Assembly (NCBI GenBank): GCA_905147135.1
Contig: LR990042.1
Coordinates: 8,795,545-8,859,544 of the forward strand
Length of the DNA stretch: 64,000 bases
Direction: 5' to 3'
Source of the DNA: Blastobasis lacticolella
Lineage: Eukaryota; Arthropoda; Insecta; Lepidoptera; Blastobasidae
Part shown: positions 34,328-46,600 of the stretch, piece after piece
How positions within the stretch are numbered: the first letter of the stretch is position 1
Layout of the letters: each line of letters begins with the position of its first letter
Translations under genes and position numbers: made by a program
The notes under the pieces: model-generated
What the model saw: only the letters and a program-made list of their open reading frames with translations
Databases searched by the model: none
Told to the model about the DNA's origin: nothing

Positions 34328-34333
34328 AATAAA
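34328..34333 (+). terminator. AATAAA polyadenylation signal after the Era gene
   Basis: The canonical hexamer lies 62 bases after the stop codon, followed by a T-rich stretch near 34355-34365. Confidence 0.6.
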
Positions 34334-34404
34334 GTTGTTAATAACATTTAATTAAGGTCATTTTTCTTTCCACATACCAAATGTTTAATTACACCTACTA
34401 CTAA

Positions 34405-34560
34405 GGTACCGAACATGCGTACGGCCTGCCTGACGGTAAGCAGTTACTGTAGCCTTTTGTATATAATACGGCGACAAACAGGCAAGCGGGCCACTTGATG
34501 AAAAGCGGTCACCGCTGCCTATGCCGGGGCTAGTGTGTGGTTACCTTTTCACACCCTTCA
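34405..34560 (-). repeat. LINE 3' tail fragment
   Basis: GTACGGCCTGCCTGACGGTA and ACAAACAGGCAAGCGGGCCA match the ends of the LINE copies at 40385-40680 and 61695-62115 and of fragments near 14100, 20661, 24385 and 41870. Confidence 0.55.
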
Positions 34561-34964
34561 CAACTATGAAGAACCTCATAGTAAAATCTCGGTACGGAGT
34601 GCATTCCACAACCTAAATTTAAATCAATCGAGGCCTTCATACTTATCAATTATCATGATCCTGGCTTCTGCATTCCTACTCTTTGTTATGTCTTCAGCAT
34701 CTTTGGGTCATAAGTCGTTGGCTCTCGTATTTAATCCATCGCCCTTACGGCCCTCCTGCGGGACCTATACTGGTACCGTCAGGTGCAGATATCCATTTCC
34801 CGTGTAAGCGCGGGCCTCATCATGCTTATCTGTGATATTGCTCGCGCCAAGACACTAGCCACGGATGTACTCATTCACGCGCTCTCTGTGAAGTCTACCG
34901 GCCAAGTCTTGTAGCCATGTGAGTATCAGAGGTTTATTGCAAGCTACGGAAATACGGAATAGTA

Positions 34965-35170
34965 AATACATTGGTTGATCACTAACCGATGCTTTAACGG
35001 TGACGGAAAACATCGCGAGTGAAGAAAACCCTTGTTAACGGAGTTACAGGCTCTGGTGGCAGTCGCTCTACTGTAATTACCCTACCAATATTGAATCATG
35101 ATGAAGTCTGTAGGTCAACTAGGCCCTCGCGCGTTAGAAAGCGGAACCGGGATATTAACGCCAAGGTGAT
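34965..35170 (+). repeat. SINE fragment
   Basis: It follows the order of the reference SINE from CACTAACCGATGC through GGCAGTCGCTCTACTGTAAT to ACCGGGATATTAACGCCAAG, with deletions and no tRNA head. The 34561-34964 stretch has no gene; its ORF (34535-34807) is unsupported. Confidence 0.7.
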
Positions 35171-35608
35171 GACAAAAATACAGAACTTATCCATATGTTG
35201 TTAATGTTAGCCCAGAAAACGTCGTTAGACCTATCTAGCTAGGTATCTAATTGGTACATATTTTAGTATGAGATCCGTTAAGACTAGTTAAAATAGTGGA
35301 AAGAAGTGTACTACCGAACTCGAATAAATTCATGTAAGTGGATTATTTCGGTTAGCTATTCATGTCCAACAATAGAATTGTACGGAACACTAAAGACTGT
35401 CTACAACTTAACCGCACAACTTTGTTAAGACTTGTTTACGGACAGTTTCAGTTTATGTGACGGTGGTTGCTAACTTGCTAGGGTAGGTAGGTACAGTCGG
35501 GCTCGACCGACAACATAGCAAGGCTACACGTTCCAGAAATATCTGAACTTAAAAAATAGAAATAGGTACGTTACTTATTTGTACATACCTATTTTACTCA
35601 TTGTACTT

Positions 35609-35880
35609 GCTGGGGGTTATGGGGCCCAACCACCATCTCATGGGCCCAAGCCAACCTCACCTGCCCGCGGTCCCCCTGCTGACAGACGGACGAGTCTCTG
35701 GCGAACCAGCTTTTCTCTAACGGGCTGTGCGGGCCGGATGGTAGTCGCTGCACATAAAAAGCAAAACACCGCGAAAACTAACGAATGAAAAGGTCCGCTA
35801 CACTGGGCGAAGTGGAGAAAATTGAGTAGGAAAGCGGACCCTGGCAGAGGCCGGGATAAGCGCTAGGACGGTGATGATGA
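35609..35880 (+). repeat. LINE-derived repeat, second copy of 23863-24045, with GAT tail
   Basis: The first ~185 bases match the earlier copy. The sequence then runs through AGCGGACCCTGGCAGAGGCC and ends in a GATGATGATGATT tail, the usual 3' end of several lepidopteran LINEs. Confidence 0.65.
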
Positions 35881-35958
35881 TGATTTTACTCATTGTACTT
35901 AGTTATAGTAACATAAGGAAGACATCCTCTTTTCTGCATACTATTGTTTATTAAGTAC

Positions 35959-36180
35959 TAGTGGACCCGGCGCGACTTCTTTCGCGTACACCTACTTTAC
36001 CCCTACCTACCCTAACCTACACTTTTTTCTTACTTCTATACCTTCATCTTACATCACTGTATCTATTGTTGAAAATCGCATTAAAATCCGTTGCGTAGTT
36101 TAAAAGATTTAAGCGAACACATATACGTACATAGATACTTAGGGACAGACAGCGGGAAGCGACTTTGTTTTATACTATGT
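35959..36180 (+). repeat. RTE-like LINE 3' end fragment
   Basis: It runs from GTGGACCCGGCGCGACTTCT through ATTAAAATCCGTTGCGTAG to GCGGGAAGCGACTTTGTTTT, the complete order of the family. It is followed to 36455 by another LINE tail (CCAGCAGTGGACTGTTGGGG, then GATGATGATG). Confidence 0.65.
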
Positions 36181-36595
36181 AAAGATTGTGCACTTATGAA
36201 AGAGTTGGCCTACAGTAAAACCTTGGTACAGTCAGCTGTAGAGTGGCCAAATAAACTTACGAAACGAATATTGACCGCCTCTACTTCTGCGGACATCAGG
36301 TTGTGCCACATGTACGCGCTTCGAGACTGGCCTCGTCCATTACTGGCCTTAAATGTTAAGTTAGGTTAGGGTTGTTGAAGTTTAAGTGTCCTCCACTATT
36401 GTTGAGGAGGCTCAAGTCCAGCAGTGGACTGTTGGGGGCTGTTGATGATGATGTACAAGCTTACTGTATGAAAATGAATGTTACGTAACCGTGTATGAGT
36501 CATAGTATGTAGTCAAGCATACATGTATTTTCGTAGGTATTTATTACGATCACGAGTTTTTATGTAGGTACTTATTAGCACTTAGGTACCTACGT

Positions 36596-37235
36596 GCTGC
36601 ACATTCAGGCGACTGAAGTGTAACCCTGAACCGACCTGGTCAGGTTCCTCTGGTAGCGGGGTCGCGGAGGTCAGATGGCAGTTGCTCCATTGTAATTACC
36701 TGACCTGCCAAATCCTAGATCATGGTCAAGGCGGACCCCGGGCCCTTCGTATGTCGCCAATGTATTGCCCACATCTTAAATCCTGGGACACGTTCTCTGG
36801 CACCAAAAAGGCAAATCCACTGCCAAAGCTACGGTTCCCTAAATCCCTACCCTACGCAGAGCTGGCGGGCGTTAAAGGCGCTACATATGACACTGCGTCA
36901 GGCCCAATCTAGGAGGCAGCTAGACAGTTGTAAGTAATCATTACCTTGTATAAAATAGAGTCGCTTTTCGTATGCAGGGGCGTCGTCGGACGTCCGACCA
37001 AGGCCGGCTCGCGAAAAAGTCGAAAAGCGAGTCTATTTTATACAACGTAAGGGTTAGCATCAACTGCCTTGCGGCCTCCTAGATTGAGCCGGCCGCAGTG
37101 TTATATGTAGTGCCCCAGTTCTCCATGGAGTATGGATTTCGGGAACCGTAGCTTTGGCAGTGGAGGGGCTTTTTGCCTTTTTGGTGCCAGAGAACGTGTC
37201 TCCGCAACCGGGACTTAACGCCAAGATGATGATGA
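36596..37235 (+). mobile_element. SINE 3' part split by a large fold-back element
   Basis: SINE sequence 36596-36755 (GGTTCCTCTGGTAGCGGGGT; GATCATGGTCAAGGCGGAC) resumes at about 37205 with CAACCGGGACTTAACGCCAA and a GATGATGATG tail. The fold-back DNA at 36787-37201 lies between. Confidence 0.75.
36787..37201. mobile_element. Fold-back element with ~185-bp arms
   Basis: The left arm 36787-36970 and right arm 37021-37201 are inverted copies: GACACGTTCTCTGGCACC against GGTGCCAGAGAACGTGTC at the ends, and GAGTCGCTTTTCG against CGAAAAGCGAGTC next to the loop. The 50-base loop contains its own palindrome (GTCGGACGTCCGAC). The arms differ by small indels. The overlapping ORFs on both strands simply translate the arms. 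Confidence 0.88.
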
Positions 37236-38045
37236 CCTTGGTAAAAAAAAATTACTTTTCTCTCAGTTACTGGTTTCGTTTGCGGCGAAATAGTAATTAT
37301 CAATACCTATTACCTAACTATTGCACCATGGATGGTCACTACGTGTAATTAATTATAGTCACATAACTGAGTCCACATATACCTCAATTCATAATTTAAT
37401 CAATTAATTTAATCATTATAAGCTGTGTCAGAAATACACGATCCCGCCTACCCATTGTTAATTGAGTTAGTAATTAGGCGTCAAGTTTGTATCGATGTGT
37501 GTATGTATTTAATTAGTACAATACGTATAATGCTATTAAGTAGGTACTCCTAAACAATGGCATGTTAGCTATACTTGTTACCTACGTTGTTACAATAATA
37601 CATTTATCTGAGTTATTCGGGACATCAAAGAGTATGTTCCGTCCAAAATCTTGTTTAGGGTGCTTATGTACATAGGTATAGCAAAGCAGGTCCAAGAGTG
37701 TCCATCACTTCACATATTTAGAAAAATCTTAAAAGATCTCTATCTCTCTATGACTTTGTAATAGTATTATATATTTATTTATGTATTATAAAATCATTTA
37801 GTAGCCTATATATTATTAGTATTATATTGTAGTAAATAATTAGTTTTCATTTGTCTCCCTACCTGTATAAGTATGTTCTAGCTTTGTATGCTTTGCCTGT
37901 CCCGCTATACAATTTGCTTCACATAATTTAGTGGTAAGCTGGAAGAAATCTCTCATAGAAATAAGTTCGCCATTGTACTCATTTTTGTTTGATGTATCTA
38001 ACTAAGTATGTTTACAATAAAGAATATAATATATAGGGCCAATAT
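37236..38045. other. AT-rich intergenic DNA
   Basis: No gene or clear repeat was recognised; only low-complexity AT stretches (for example around 37740-37830). Confidence 0.5.
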
Positions 38046-38150
38046 TATCTATAAATAATTAGTGGGATATACGGCGGACCCTGGGTCCTCCCGGGCCCGC
38101 AGGGGGGAGCAACCAGGTCATAACGCCAATATGATGATGATGATGATTCA
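38046..38150 (+). repeat. SINE 3' end fragment
   Basis: GGCGGACCCTGGGTCCTCCC and AACGCCAATATGATGATGATG match the last 100 bases of the reference SINE. The rest of 38151-39154 has no gene. Confidence 0.65.
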
Positions 38151-39154
38151 GGGGGATATCGAACTCGTAAGTAAAATATATCATCAAACGATAACAATTT
38201 CTCTACAGCTCAGAATAAGCAGCGTCCGAAATTCCATACTCATTTAAATAATATACATACATACATATATAAATAATATTGTAAGACCAAAAGAAAATTG
38301 GCAAGGATTCGTTCCCCTGATTCCATTACGAATTATCTTTGTGTAAGTATTTAGTAAGCTACTGCATGGTTTTTGGGGCAATAAATAAAGTCGAGAGTCC
38401 CGGAACCACTCGCCCTGATACCGTTTCCTTTGTCGCACTTCCTTATTCTTTCATTGTGTCGGGCGTTTAGCTAAATCTTCATAATTTATCTGTGTTAGTG
38501 CCTCTTTGAAATGCTAATAGAAAGGAAAAAATCACCCCCGACCTTTCGTTACTTTGTTGCGCGTAATCTACACGCGTTCAGCAAAAAGTGTCTGATGCGC
38601 GGGTGAAGGGGACAAACATTTTAACACTTGGAGGCTTTGTTTCTAATGGTCGGTATAGGGTGCATCGGTCTGCAGGTAGTTTAATAACAGGTGTATTGGT
38701 ATAGATCCGTTGTGTTTTGTATATTTTTTTCAAATACATAAGTCATTTCTGGCAGCAGTAGGTACGAGTAGTTCGGGTTTTATATTTAAAAGTTCATTTT
38801 ATTTAATGTGCGCGTTTTTTTTTAACGGTTTGAGCTATAAAGCTGTACCCGGCCCTGCTGACCCAGACAATTATTTAAGACTAGGAAATATCTTCTAAAC
38901 AAAGTAGGTATTATGTCTACTTTATCAATTATTTTTAATAAAAAGTCTCCATAAAAACTAAAAATACACAAATAACACATTCGTATTATCCGTAGGTCGT
39001 AGCTTGTAGCAAGTGCTACGCCGTAGCATAATTCTACGTTGTAGCGCAGAGGTAAATAAGTGCCATAACTGTAGTACCTGCTTATAGAGTGATGTACATC
39101 TATCTAGATCGATGTTGATTTCTCTGGTCACCCAATTTACCTATACATACATCT

Positions 39155-39196
39155 CATGGGAATATCTGTCAACATTAGTTGACAGGTATTCCCATG
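39155..39196. repeat. Short hairpin
   Basis: CATGGGAATATCTGTCAA (39155-39172) pairs with TTGACAGGTATTCCCATG (39179-39196) with one mismatch around a 6-base loop. No gene is close by; 39197-40287 contains nothing else recognised. Confidence 0.6.
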
Positions 39197-40287
39197 GGTT
39201 CATAGTTTGTGATTCCCATTTCGCCGCCTTCGCAGAGAAGTAGCTATACCTTAATAATTTTCTGCTCTTATTTACCACCCGGCAATGCAGTTCCATGTAC
39301 GAGCATTGACCACACAGATTTTATATCCACGAAGACAGAGAATAGCGCAAATGTACGTGTGGTTACCTAAAAGTCTACGCCGGATATGTTGAAATCGTTC
39401 CAAAGTAAAGCTTTTAAGCACTTGAGCTGCAATTACTCCCTAAAAATTCGCGCCAAAAGCGTGGCGTCTGCTCAATCGAACAAACTTTCATCCCCGGGCC
39501 GGGGCCCAATAATGCAGAAAGGGATACGACTCGTTATAAACTCGTGCTTTGGGCTTTTAAAGAGCTTTTAAGTTGGGCTGGTTATTTGACCCAGTATGCA
39601 GTAATGCGGGATATGGAGGTAAGCAAAATTCAAGAGCACAAGACTGTATTGATGTGAAGTTATTATTTATTACATATAAATAAACAAGGTGTGATATTGT
39701 CTTTTGATTTGATCAAAAAACCCCACAATGCAAAATCAAATTAAGCTAATGATGCACCAAACACTCTATGTTGCTGCAACTGTAAAGGATTTTTTTCTTA
39801 AAATGGTACAAATCCTACTAATATTATAAATGCGAAAGTGTTTTTACTTCTTCACGCCTAAACGGATGAACAGATTTAGATGAAATTGGATTGGTTGGTT
39901 AGCTGGATTAGGGTCTGGAATAGGACAGGCTACTTTTCATTTCGCTCCACTCGAGCACTCGCGCAATATAACGTGTAGTTCACGCGCGCGGAATTAATGT
40001 ACCTATATTGCTTATGCATGTGCAAAAAGATTGCATGCATATAACCCAGTATCGAAAATAACTTGCGTAGGCTACTTTTAACCACGAAGTTTTATCAATA
40101 CAACGAGCTGTATAACTATTATATACGCAGCTGGCTTTAATTGTTAGACTTGGTCATTTCAGTACAGTTGAGAGAACATAAGTGAAAAAAAATATAAGAG
40201 TCGACAATTCAGATGCTAAGAAAGTAATAACAAGTTAATAAAAGCTTTGTCTATACACTACATATTTACTAATTATTATAACCATTT

Positions 40288-40850
40288 TGACGTCAATATC
40301 CCGGTTGTGCTCTCACGGCCCGGGGTCCGCCAGGACCATGATCCAGGATTTGACAGATCAGGTACTTATAGACCCTATTAACAGAGGAACCTGGACCGAC
40401 AGGGAGTTCATCCTCACACCTTGGAGCTAAATTGGTCACGAACTGTGCGGTTCCAAAGGAACTTTCTCCCACGCACACTAAGGTTGTGGAATGAACTACC
40501 TGGAGAGGTTTTCCCTGGAGAGTACAACATGGAGTTCTTCAAGAAAGGGGTTAAAAGGTTTTTACGGGGTCGGCAACGCGTGGGTGATGCCCCTGGTATT
40601 GCAAACGTCCATAGGCTGCGGTGACTGTTTACCATCAGGCAGGCCGTAAGCTTGTTTGCCACCTTGGTGGCATAAAAAAAACCATTATGTCATCAGAATG
40701 TGCAGGTTTTATCACGATGTTTTGCGTCACCGGGACTCACCGTAAGAGCACCGGTCAACTAGTACCGACATGGCGGCACGGATCGAACTTACTATCTCTC
40801 GCTTACGAATCCTATATCAAATACCTATACCACTAGGCCACCGACGATCC
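40288..40850 (-). mobile_element. SINE copy (minus) split by a LINE 3' end
   Basis: SINE sequence 40288-40378 (GTCAATATCCCGGTTGTGCT; GACCATGATCCAGGATTTG) resumes at about 40690 (TGCAGGTTTTATCACGATGT; ACCGTAAGAGCACCGGT) and reaches the degenerate tRNA head near 40850. Confidence 0.75.
40385..40680 (+). mobile_element. LINE 3' end with reverse-transcriptase C-terminus
   Basis: The frame 40421-40624 reads FQRNFLPRTLRLWNELPGEV, then YNMEFFKKGVKRFLRGRQRV and PGIANVH, with the conserved RT-tail pattern LPRT-x-RLWN-x-LP. The 3' end is CATCAGGCAGGCCGTAAGC, then CACCTTGGTGGCATAAAAAA. A minus-strand relative is at 61695-62115. Confidence 0.8.
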
Positions 40851-41517
40851 ATTTTTAAATTTTAAATTAAATCAATATTATTAAATTCAAATCAAATCTG
40901 AAAGTATAATTCATTTCTTTTCTCTCCTTTTGTCTTTGAAGTACATCAGTCATATGGTTCTCAGACAATGAATAATTCACCGAAATGGTATGTCCAAGAG
41001 ATGTAATCATACGTCTATGAGAGTAGTCAGCCGGCCGCGGGAGGAATTTCACGCAAACATAGGTTCGGTTTGGTCTTCTATACGGAGGCAAGTGCATTAA
41101 GTGAATTGAAAACTTTTAGTCTTATTTCGCAATCTGATTCTGTGCAGGAAAATGGAGTGGCTTTTCCCCTTTTACAATTTCTTCATTATCCACGGAAGAG
41201 GTTACGGGCTTCGTAATATTGTATTCTAGTTACATCATTCTCGTATTAGTAAGTATCTGACAAATCTATCGCTTAAACATAAGTGTAACAAATAGTTGAA
41301 AACGAAAATATACGTTTTTATTGTTATTATTTTTCATTTCGGTTTATGTGAATGTTATAAGTTTGAAGAGTGTATCTGTATATCTGTCTATGGTCGATGT
41401 ATATGATGTTTCTTTACTTGAAAACCAGTTTAATAGAGAGCTTCGTTTCATCGGAATCGGTTCAGTAGTTTGTATAGATGTAGTACCGGTCAGATCAGGA
41501 CATTATAAAAAAATACA

Positions 41518-41800
41518 TCTTGGCGTCAATGTCTTTCCGTTACGTTGTGTCCCGGTAATCCTAGATTTGGCAGATCAGGTTATTACAGTGAAGCGACTTC
41601 TATCTGACTTCCATGACCCTGCTACCAGGGGGACCTGACCAGATTGGGTCATGTTTACGCCTTTCAGTAGCCTGAATGTGCAGGTCTCATCACGATGTTT
41701 CCCTCACCGTAAGAGCATCAATAACTCAGAAAAGAGTCATTGGTATATGGCCAAAGCAGGATTTGAGTCTTCTAACCGGTCGGCCACTGACACTTCCAAC
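41518..41800 (-). repeat. SINE copy, minus, nearly full length
   Basis: From ATCTTGGCGTCAATGTC through ATGACCCTGCTACCAGGGGG and TCACCGTAAGAGCATC to a degraded tRNA head (CCGGTCGGCCACTGAC). The ORFs 41321-41638 and 41651-41944 are translations of this repeat and of a LINE tail at 41860-41935. Confidence 0.75.
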
Positions 41801-42450
41801 GATTACGACATTGATACCTTCAAAGTCAATGCATTCGCGTCTCCCCGGGCGTTGCAGATATGTATGAGCGGAGGTCACTGTCCATCAGATGACCCGCTTT
41901 CTCGTTTGCCTCCTAGTAATAGTCTTTCTAGTAATAGTAAATAGTCTGTATTTAATGTGTACTAAATAAATGATGTATGAATCTAAAATTAAGTTCCGCA
42001 ACGACAGGTAGGTACTTATTTATCGTAATTGTCTACGGTCATCAATTGGGCTGGGCAAGGCGGAGAGGTAATATTCCTGTGGAGCGACTCAATCTCCCAG
42101 CGGATGACGATTGATATCTTGCTGACAATAAATTACGCCCCAACAGAAACACATGAGCTCATTTTCGCGATCACCCCACGATATTTTCACATAATGTGCT
42201 CCGGAGGAGCCCTATCTCTGAGATTTATCTTGATGGCCGAGACCTGAAGGAAAACGGTTTTATGTCGTAATTTTCTGTTTACAAACTCGATCAGCAGGTG
42301 TTGTGATATTCGATTTAAGTAAGACTAGATTTTTTATGCAAGCCGAGATTTGGGCTGCACGAGATCGTGAGCACGTATTTGGACAAAGCCTTTGTCACCT
42401 CATTTCGTGATTGCCTTATAAAATTAGGTAGTAACATTCTTATATGTATT

Positions 42451-42655
42451 ACTAGTGGACCCGGCTTTACACCTACTTTACAGAGGTAAAGAGATATGTT
42501 TATAAGTAAGAAAAAAAGGTAGGTAGAGACCTACCTTTTTTTCTTACTTATAAACCTATCTCTTGAATCACTCTATATATTGTTGAAAACCGAATTAAAA
42601 TCCATTGAGTAGCTTTAAAGATGGCAGAAAGCGACTTTGTTTAATCCTATGTCAC
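42451..42655 (+). repeat. RTE-like LINE 3' fragment with internal inverted duplication
   Basis: It starts ACTAGTGGACCCGGC and ends AAAGCGACTTTGTTTAAT. Its centre is replaced by a palindrome at 42489-42564. Confidence 0.7.
42489..42564. repeat. Near-perfect 36-bp-arm palindrome
   Basis: Arms 42489-42524 and 42529-42564 are inverted copies with one mismatch and a 4-base spacer (AGAG). The right arm is the normal family sequence (CTTACTTATAAACC); the left arm is its inverted duplicate. Confidence 0.9.
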
Positions 42656-43538
42656 CAATGTGTATGTATGTTGTTATATCAAAATATAAGAATGTTAATT
42701 CTATAATCACGAAAATTTAATAATTCTGAGCATGTTTTAGGTATGAAACGTCATTGAACAAGCTTTCACCTAAATTGGTCCCAATATATCAAATTGATTA
42801 GCCCTAAAACATCCACCAGCGCCTCAGATTACACGTTACTTTGAATTTTATAAAATACTTTCCAATTATCAGCAGCCACATTCCTAACTTTCAGTCAATT
42901 TAATAGCGACACTTCTTCTACGACGCCCAAAAATAAGTGTCCCCCGCAAACGAACGGGTAGAAGAAAGTTTAAGCATGAGTAAAGGGTATTCAATTTCTT
43001 TAACGACCATCATTTTTGCCGGGGCTTGCCATGAATCTTGAAGATAAGCGTTTAATGGAAATAACAGCTCGCTCGAGAGCATAATGGTCATACACGAAAC
43101 TATCGTCGGCTATAACCTCAAAGAGGAAACGCTTCTGCATAAATATAAATTTTTTGTTTCACGTAACTGCCTTTTAGATGAGGACATAAAACTGCTGTTT
43201 CGTAAATGGTTTGTTCTTGCATTCTCGTGGAATGTATCGGCCTAATAAAAGTTGTTTATTGCGGTAAACGACTTTTTTCATTTAAGATTTTGTTACGTGT
43301 ACAAAAGTGCAGAATTTAAGGTGTTGTGTAGTTGTGAGGACAAGCTAATAGGTGCGGTTTATAACTGTAGTTACTCTGGTTAACTAATCTTTCAAACCAA
43401 GGGCACTATTTTTTTAAGAGTTTTGTGATTTTTAATTTTGATTTTAGGATCGAAATATTCAATATTTTTAAAATTATATTAGCAACATTGAAAATCGAAA
43501 TTAAAATCCATTCAACTCGAGCGATTCCAAAAGTATTC
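42656..43538. other. AT-rich intergenic DNA, nothing recognised
   Basis: No ORF, splice pattern or known repeat was seen on either strand. Confidence 0.5.
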
Positions 43539-43694
43539 CAGGAGCCTTGTTTTTGAAATCGCTCGCATCCACGCAAGCTCTTGCCTTCTAATACCTGTAT
43601 TTTCTATCTGTAGCAACTTACTATAAGTGTGAAAGAGATAGGTAGCGCACGTGAGCGCTCACGTGGATGCGAGCGGTCCAAAAACAGGATCCTG
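43539..43694. mobile_element. Small TIR element (156 bp)
   Basis: The left end CAGGAGCCTTGTTTTTGAAA with CGCTCGCATCCACG is mirrored on the right by CGTGGATGCGAGCG, then CAAAAACAGGATCCTG. It also contains the palindrome CACGTGAGCGCTCACGTG. A partial relative is at 8030-8145. The following 43695-44329 has no gene. Confidence 0.8.
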
Positions 43695-44329
43695 AATAAG
43701 AGTTATTGTACACAAAAAGGACTCCGAAAATCCTCAGAACTGACTTCAATTGACATAGTCCTAGCGTACTACACTGTCACAATAGAGGTTGGCTGACAAT
43801 AGATGTCTAGACTTATACTTCAATAGTTTGGTATCAGGAGATAAGCAGTCGCTCTTGTAATGCGTCGTAATAGCTTCACTTATCAAGATTGTGTCTTGTA
43901 ATTAGTTTGTCGATACTTAGTTGATTAACTATAGCTATTCCTACTTAGGGCAATTAGATTTAAAGTAACTGTGTTATTAAATATTGTATTATTCAGCCTG
44001 TTTTACAATTATTATGTTAGCATTTGACAGCAATTTAGATTTTGATTAAACTACTCATAAAATTTTAGTTTTAAATGTAAGTAGATTGTGTAAATCACAG
44101 AGAAAGGTATTGAATTTTGACAGTATTTCTCGCCATGTTTGACACGGTGGGCTGATTTACTACTGAATTTTCCTGGAAACTGTTTTTTTCCATTTCGTCC
44201 TATTATCGAAACACGATGATTTTCGAATTACTTGTAGTCAAAGTCAAAAACTTAGGTAAAGTTAAAGATTATATTTTAATAGTCCAATTAAAAATTATAT
44301 AAGACCATGTGCCGCTATGTACTTACAAC

Positions 44330-44575
44330 CTTTTCTGAGTTATGTACATTATTTGAACACTAAACGATGCTCTTACCGAAACCTGCACATTCAAGCGACT
44401 GAATGTGTAACCATGAACCAAACTAATCAGGTTCCCTTGTTAACAAGGTCACGGAGGTCGGCAGTTGCTCTACTGTAATTACCTGATATGCCCAGTCATG
44501 GATCAATGCGGACCAATGTCGAAGTGCGGAATGGTCAAGGTAAACCCCGGGATATTCACGCCAAGATGGTTATTT
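44330..44575 (+). repeat. SINE copy without tRNA head
   Basis: It runs from TTCTGAGTTATGTACATTA through AATCAGGTTCCCTTGTTAAC and CTACTGTAATTACCTGATA to GGGATATTCACGCCAAGATG. A short extra segment lies near 44500-44540. The region 44576-46299 after it has no supported gene. Confidence 0.7.
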
Positions 44576-46299
44576 TTATCTTCGATCTAAAGGTTCTTTA
44601 ATAGAAAGAATTCGCTAATTAATAACCGAATCTATTATTAAACTTGCTTAAAAATAAGAAGCCTATTTCAGCATTCTGTCACACTAAAATAACTTTTATC
44701 TTAACCCGACCCATACATAAATAAAGCTACTCTCACGTAGGGCGCCAATATAAACAATTCCGAATCAACACGATATATTTTCTGCGAAGGGAAATCTCTG
44801 GAGGAAATCAAATACGTCTACAGCGAAAGACTACTGAGGGATGAGTGATTCACTGGGTTAGAAAATGTTAGTTGATTTTTGAATTTCACAGACGAATGCC
44901 CGCTTTAACAGAAGGCAAGGGGCCAGTCGTCCAACCCTCTGTTTACCGACCTAGGCTGTGTTGTGTTGTAATCAGCAACACGCTGCTAAACATTTTCCGG
45001 CTTGCTTCACCGTGGAATTGGTTGGTTACCTGTTTCTTAAGAAACGAACAAGAATAGATTTTATTATTACTTATAAAAACCGGCCAATACGTGCTGGGCC
45101 TCGTGCAGTGTAGGGTTCCGTAGAAGTAGTAGTAGTAAGGTGATGCGTGCACAAGGGGGTTTTCTGATACTATAACTATGTTACAAAGTTACAAATGCAC
45201 CTAGTAAAATTTTTTTTCTGAACAATTTGTATGACATATTTGCTAATCAATCTACATTTCATAAGTTGGTCGACTATTACTCATTTAATTGAAGGGACCA
45301 TAGACTGTGAAAATTTTCCTTTTAACTTACACGTATACAAATATAACGGTTTAGCTAGAGGTAAGAGGGGGACGACGACGACTACGACACAAGGGTTTGT
45401 AACGAAAAATACCACTTCAAACTTAAATATATCGGAAAGGAAACACTTAATCTAAAAACGTTCTTCACATACCCTAAGCGATTTCAGAAGACCTATCCAA
45501 CGACACCTCACGAAAAAAATATCAACCTCTGCTTTGTGTGTAGGGGAGGTACTCACATAAGGGCACTTTTAAAAGATTTTATTGTTTACAACTTTTTCGG
45601 CGTGATTAATATGTAAACATATTTTTCAGCTTAATATGTTTTTGAGATAAATTGTGGACTGACGGACAAGCCAAATCTCAAAGGGAGCTCCAAAAATGAT
45701 CGCTAAAATGGTTGCAAGTCTATCATACTCCTCTTGGTCTCTACAAAGTATGATTATCCATCAACGTCCTAGATTCGAAGCAACTCTTCCAACGCACAAG
45801 TTGCGAATAATGACCTGGTACAGCCGCCACCACCTAATCTGGCTAATGCGTGAATCAAGGGGCCAATGAATCGGCGATAGGAACAGATCAAAGGGAAGAT
45901 ATGAAAGAAAAGTATAAGAACACGTTACGGGCGCTCCCAAATGAAATATGTATTGGTGGCTAGGGTTTAGGTAGTTAATATATTTATTTTTCTAGTAAAA
46001 ATATTAGTATAGGCTTATGAATTAGTGTGAAAACCGAAAATTGTTTGTAGGATAAGTATAAGCTAACATAGAAGTATCACAAAGGCACATCAAAGCTTTA
46101 GATTGAAACCGTTACATCGACAGTTTATGAGATTGATTCGAAATCGATCGTTCATGTCATGCTCATGAAATCTGAAACTAAAGTGTTGCCTGGGCATTAT
46201 ACAAAACACTTTTTTTACAATGTAATCGGCTTATATCATATTGAAATACTTAAAAAAGAAATACGTTTCATCCATCTAGCTGGGCTAATGCCTTACGTT

Positions 46300-46600
46300 C
46301 ACTGTGAGAGAGTACCGAGTTCTATCCCCAGTGCCGCTATGTACAATGACTTTTATTGAGTTACGTACATGTGCTTATATTTGTTGAACACTGACCGATG
46401 CTCTTAAGGCTTGGAAAAACATCGTCAACCTTCACATTCAGGCGACACCACGATCAGATGGCAGTCGCTCCACTGTAATTAGATACCTGACCAGCTCAAT
46501 CCTGGATCATCTTAAAGGCGGATCCCGGGTCCTCGTGGGCGAGAGTAGGTACACGTACGTACGGTAGGTGCACCTACAACATGGATATTGACGCCAAGAA
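46300..46600 (+). repeat. SINE copy, degraded head
   Basis: The order matches the reference: degraded tRNA part near 46310, TTGAGTTACGTACATG, CACTGACCGATGCTCTTA, CAGTCGCTCCACTGTAATTA and ATTGACGCCAAG. The body has a deletion near 46450. The 46601-47160 stretch holds nothing recognised. Confidence 0.7.

Noticed and set aside
38999..39052. Cluster of GTAGC repeats as a regulatory array
   Set aside because: Too short and irregular; could equally be the worn end of a transposon.
40421..40624. 67-residue ORF as an independent host gene
   Set aside because: It matches the C-terminal pattern of LINE reverse transcriptases and is followed by a LINE tail; a second copy lies at 61.7-62.1 kb.
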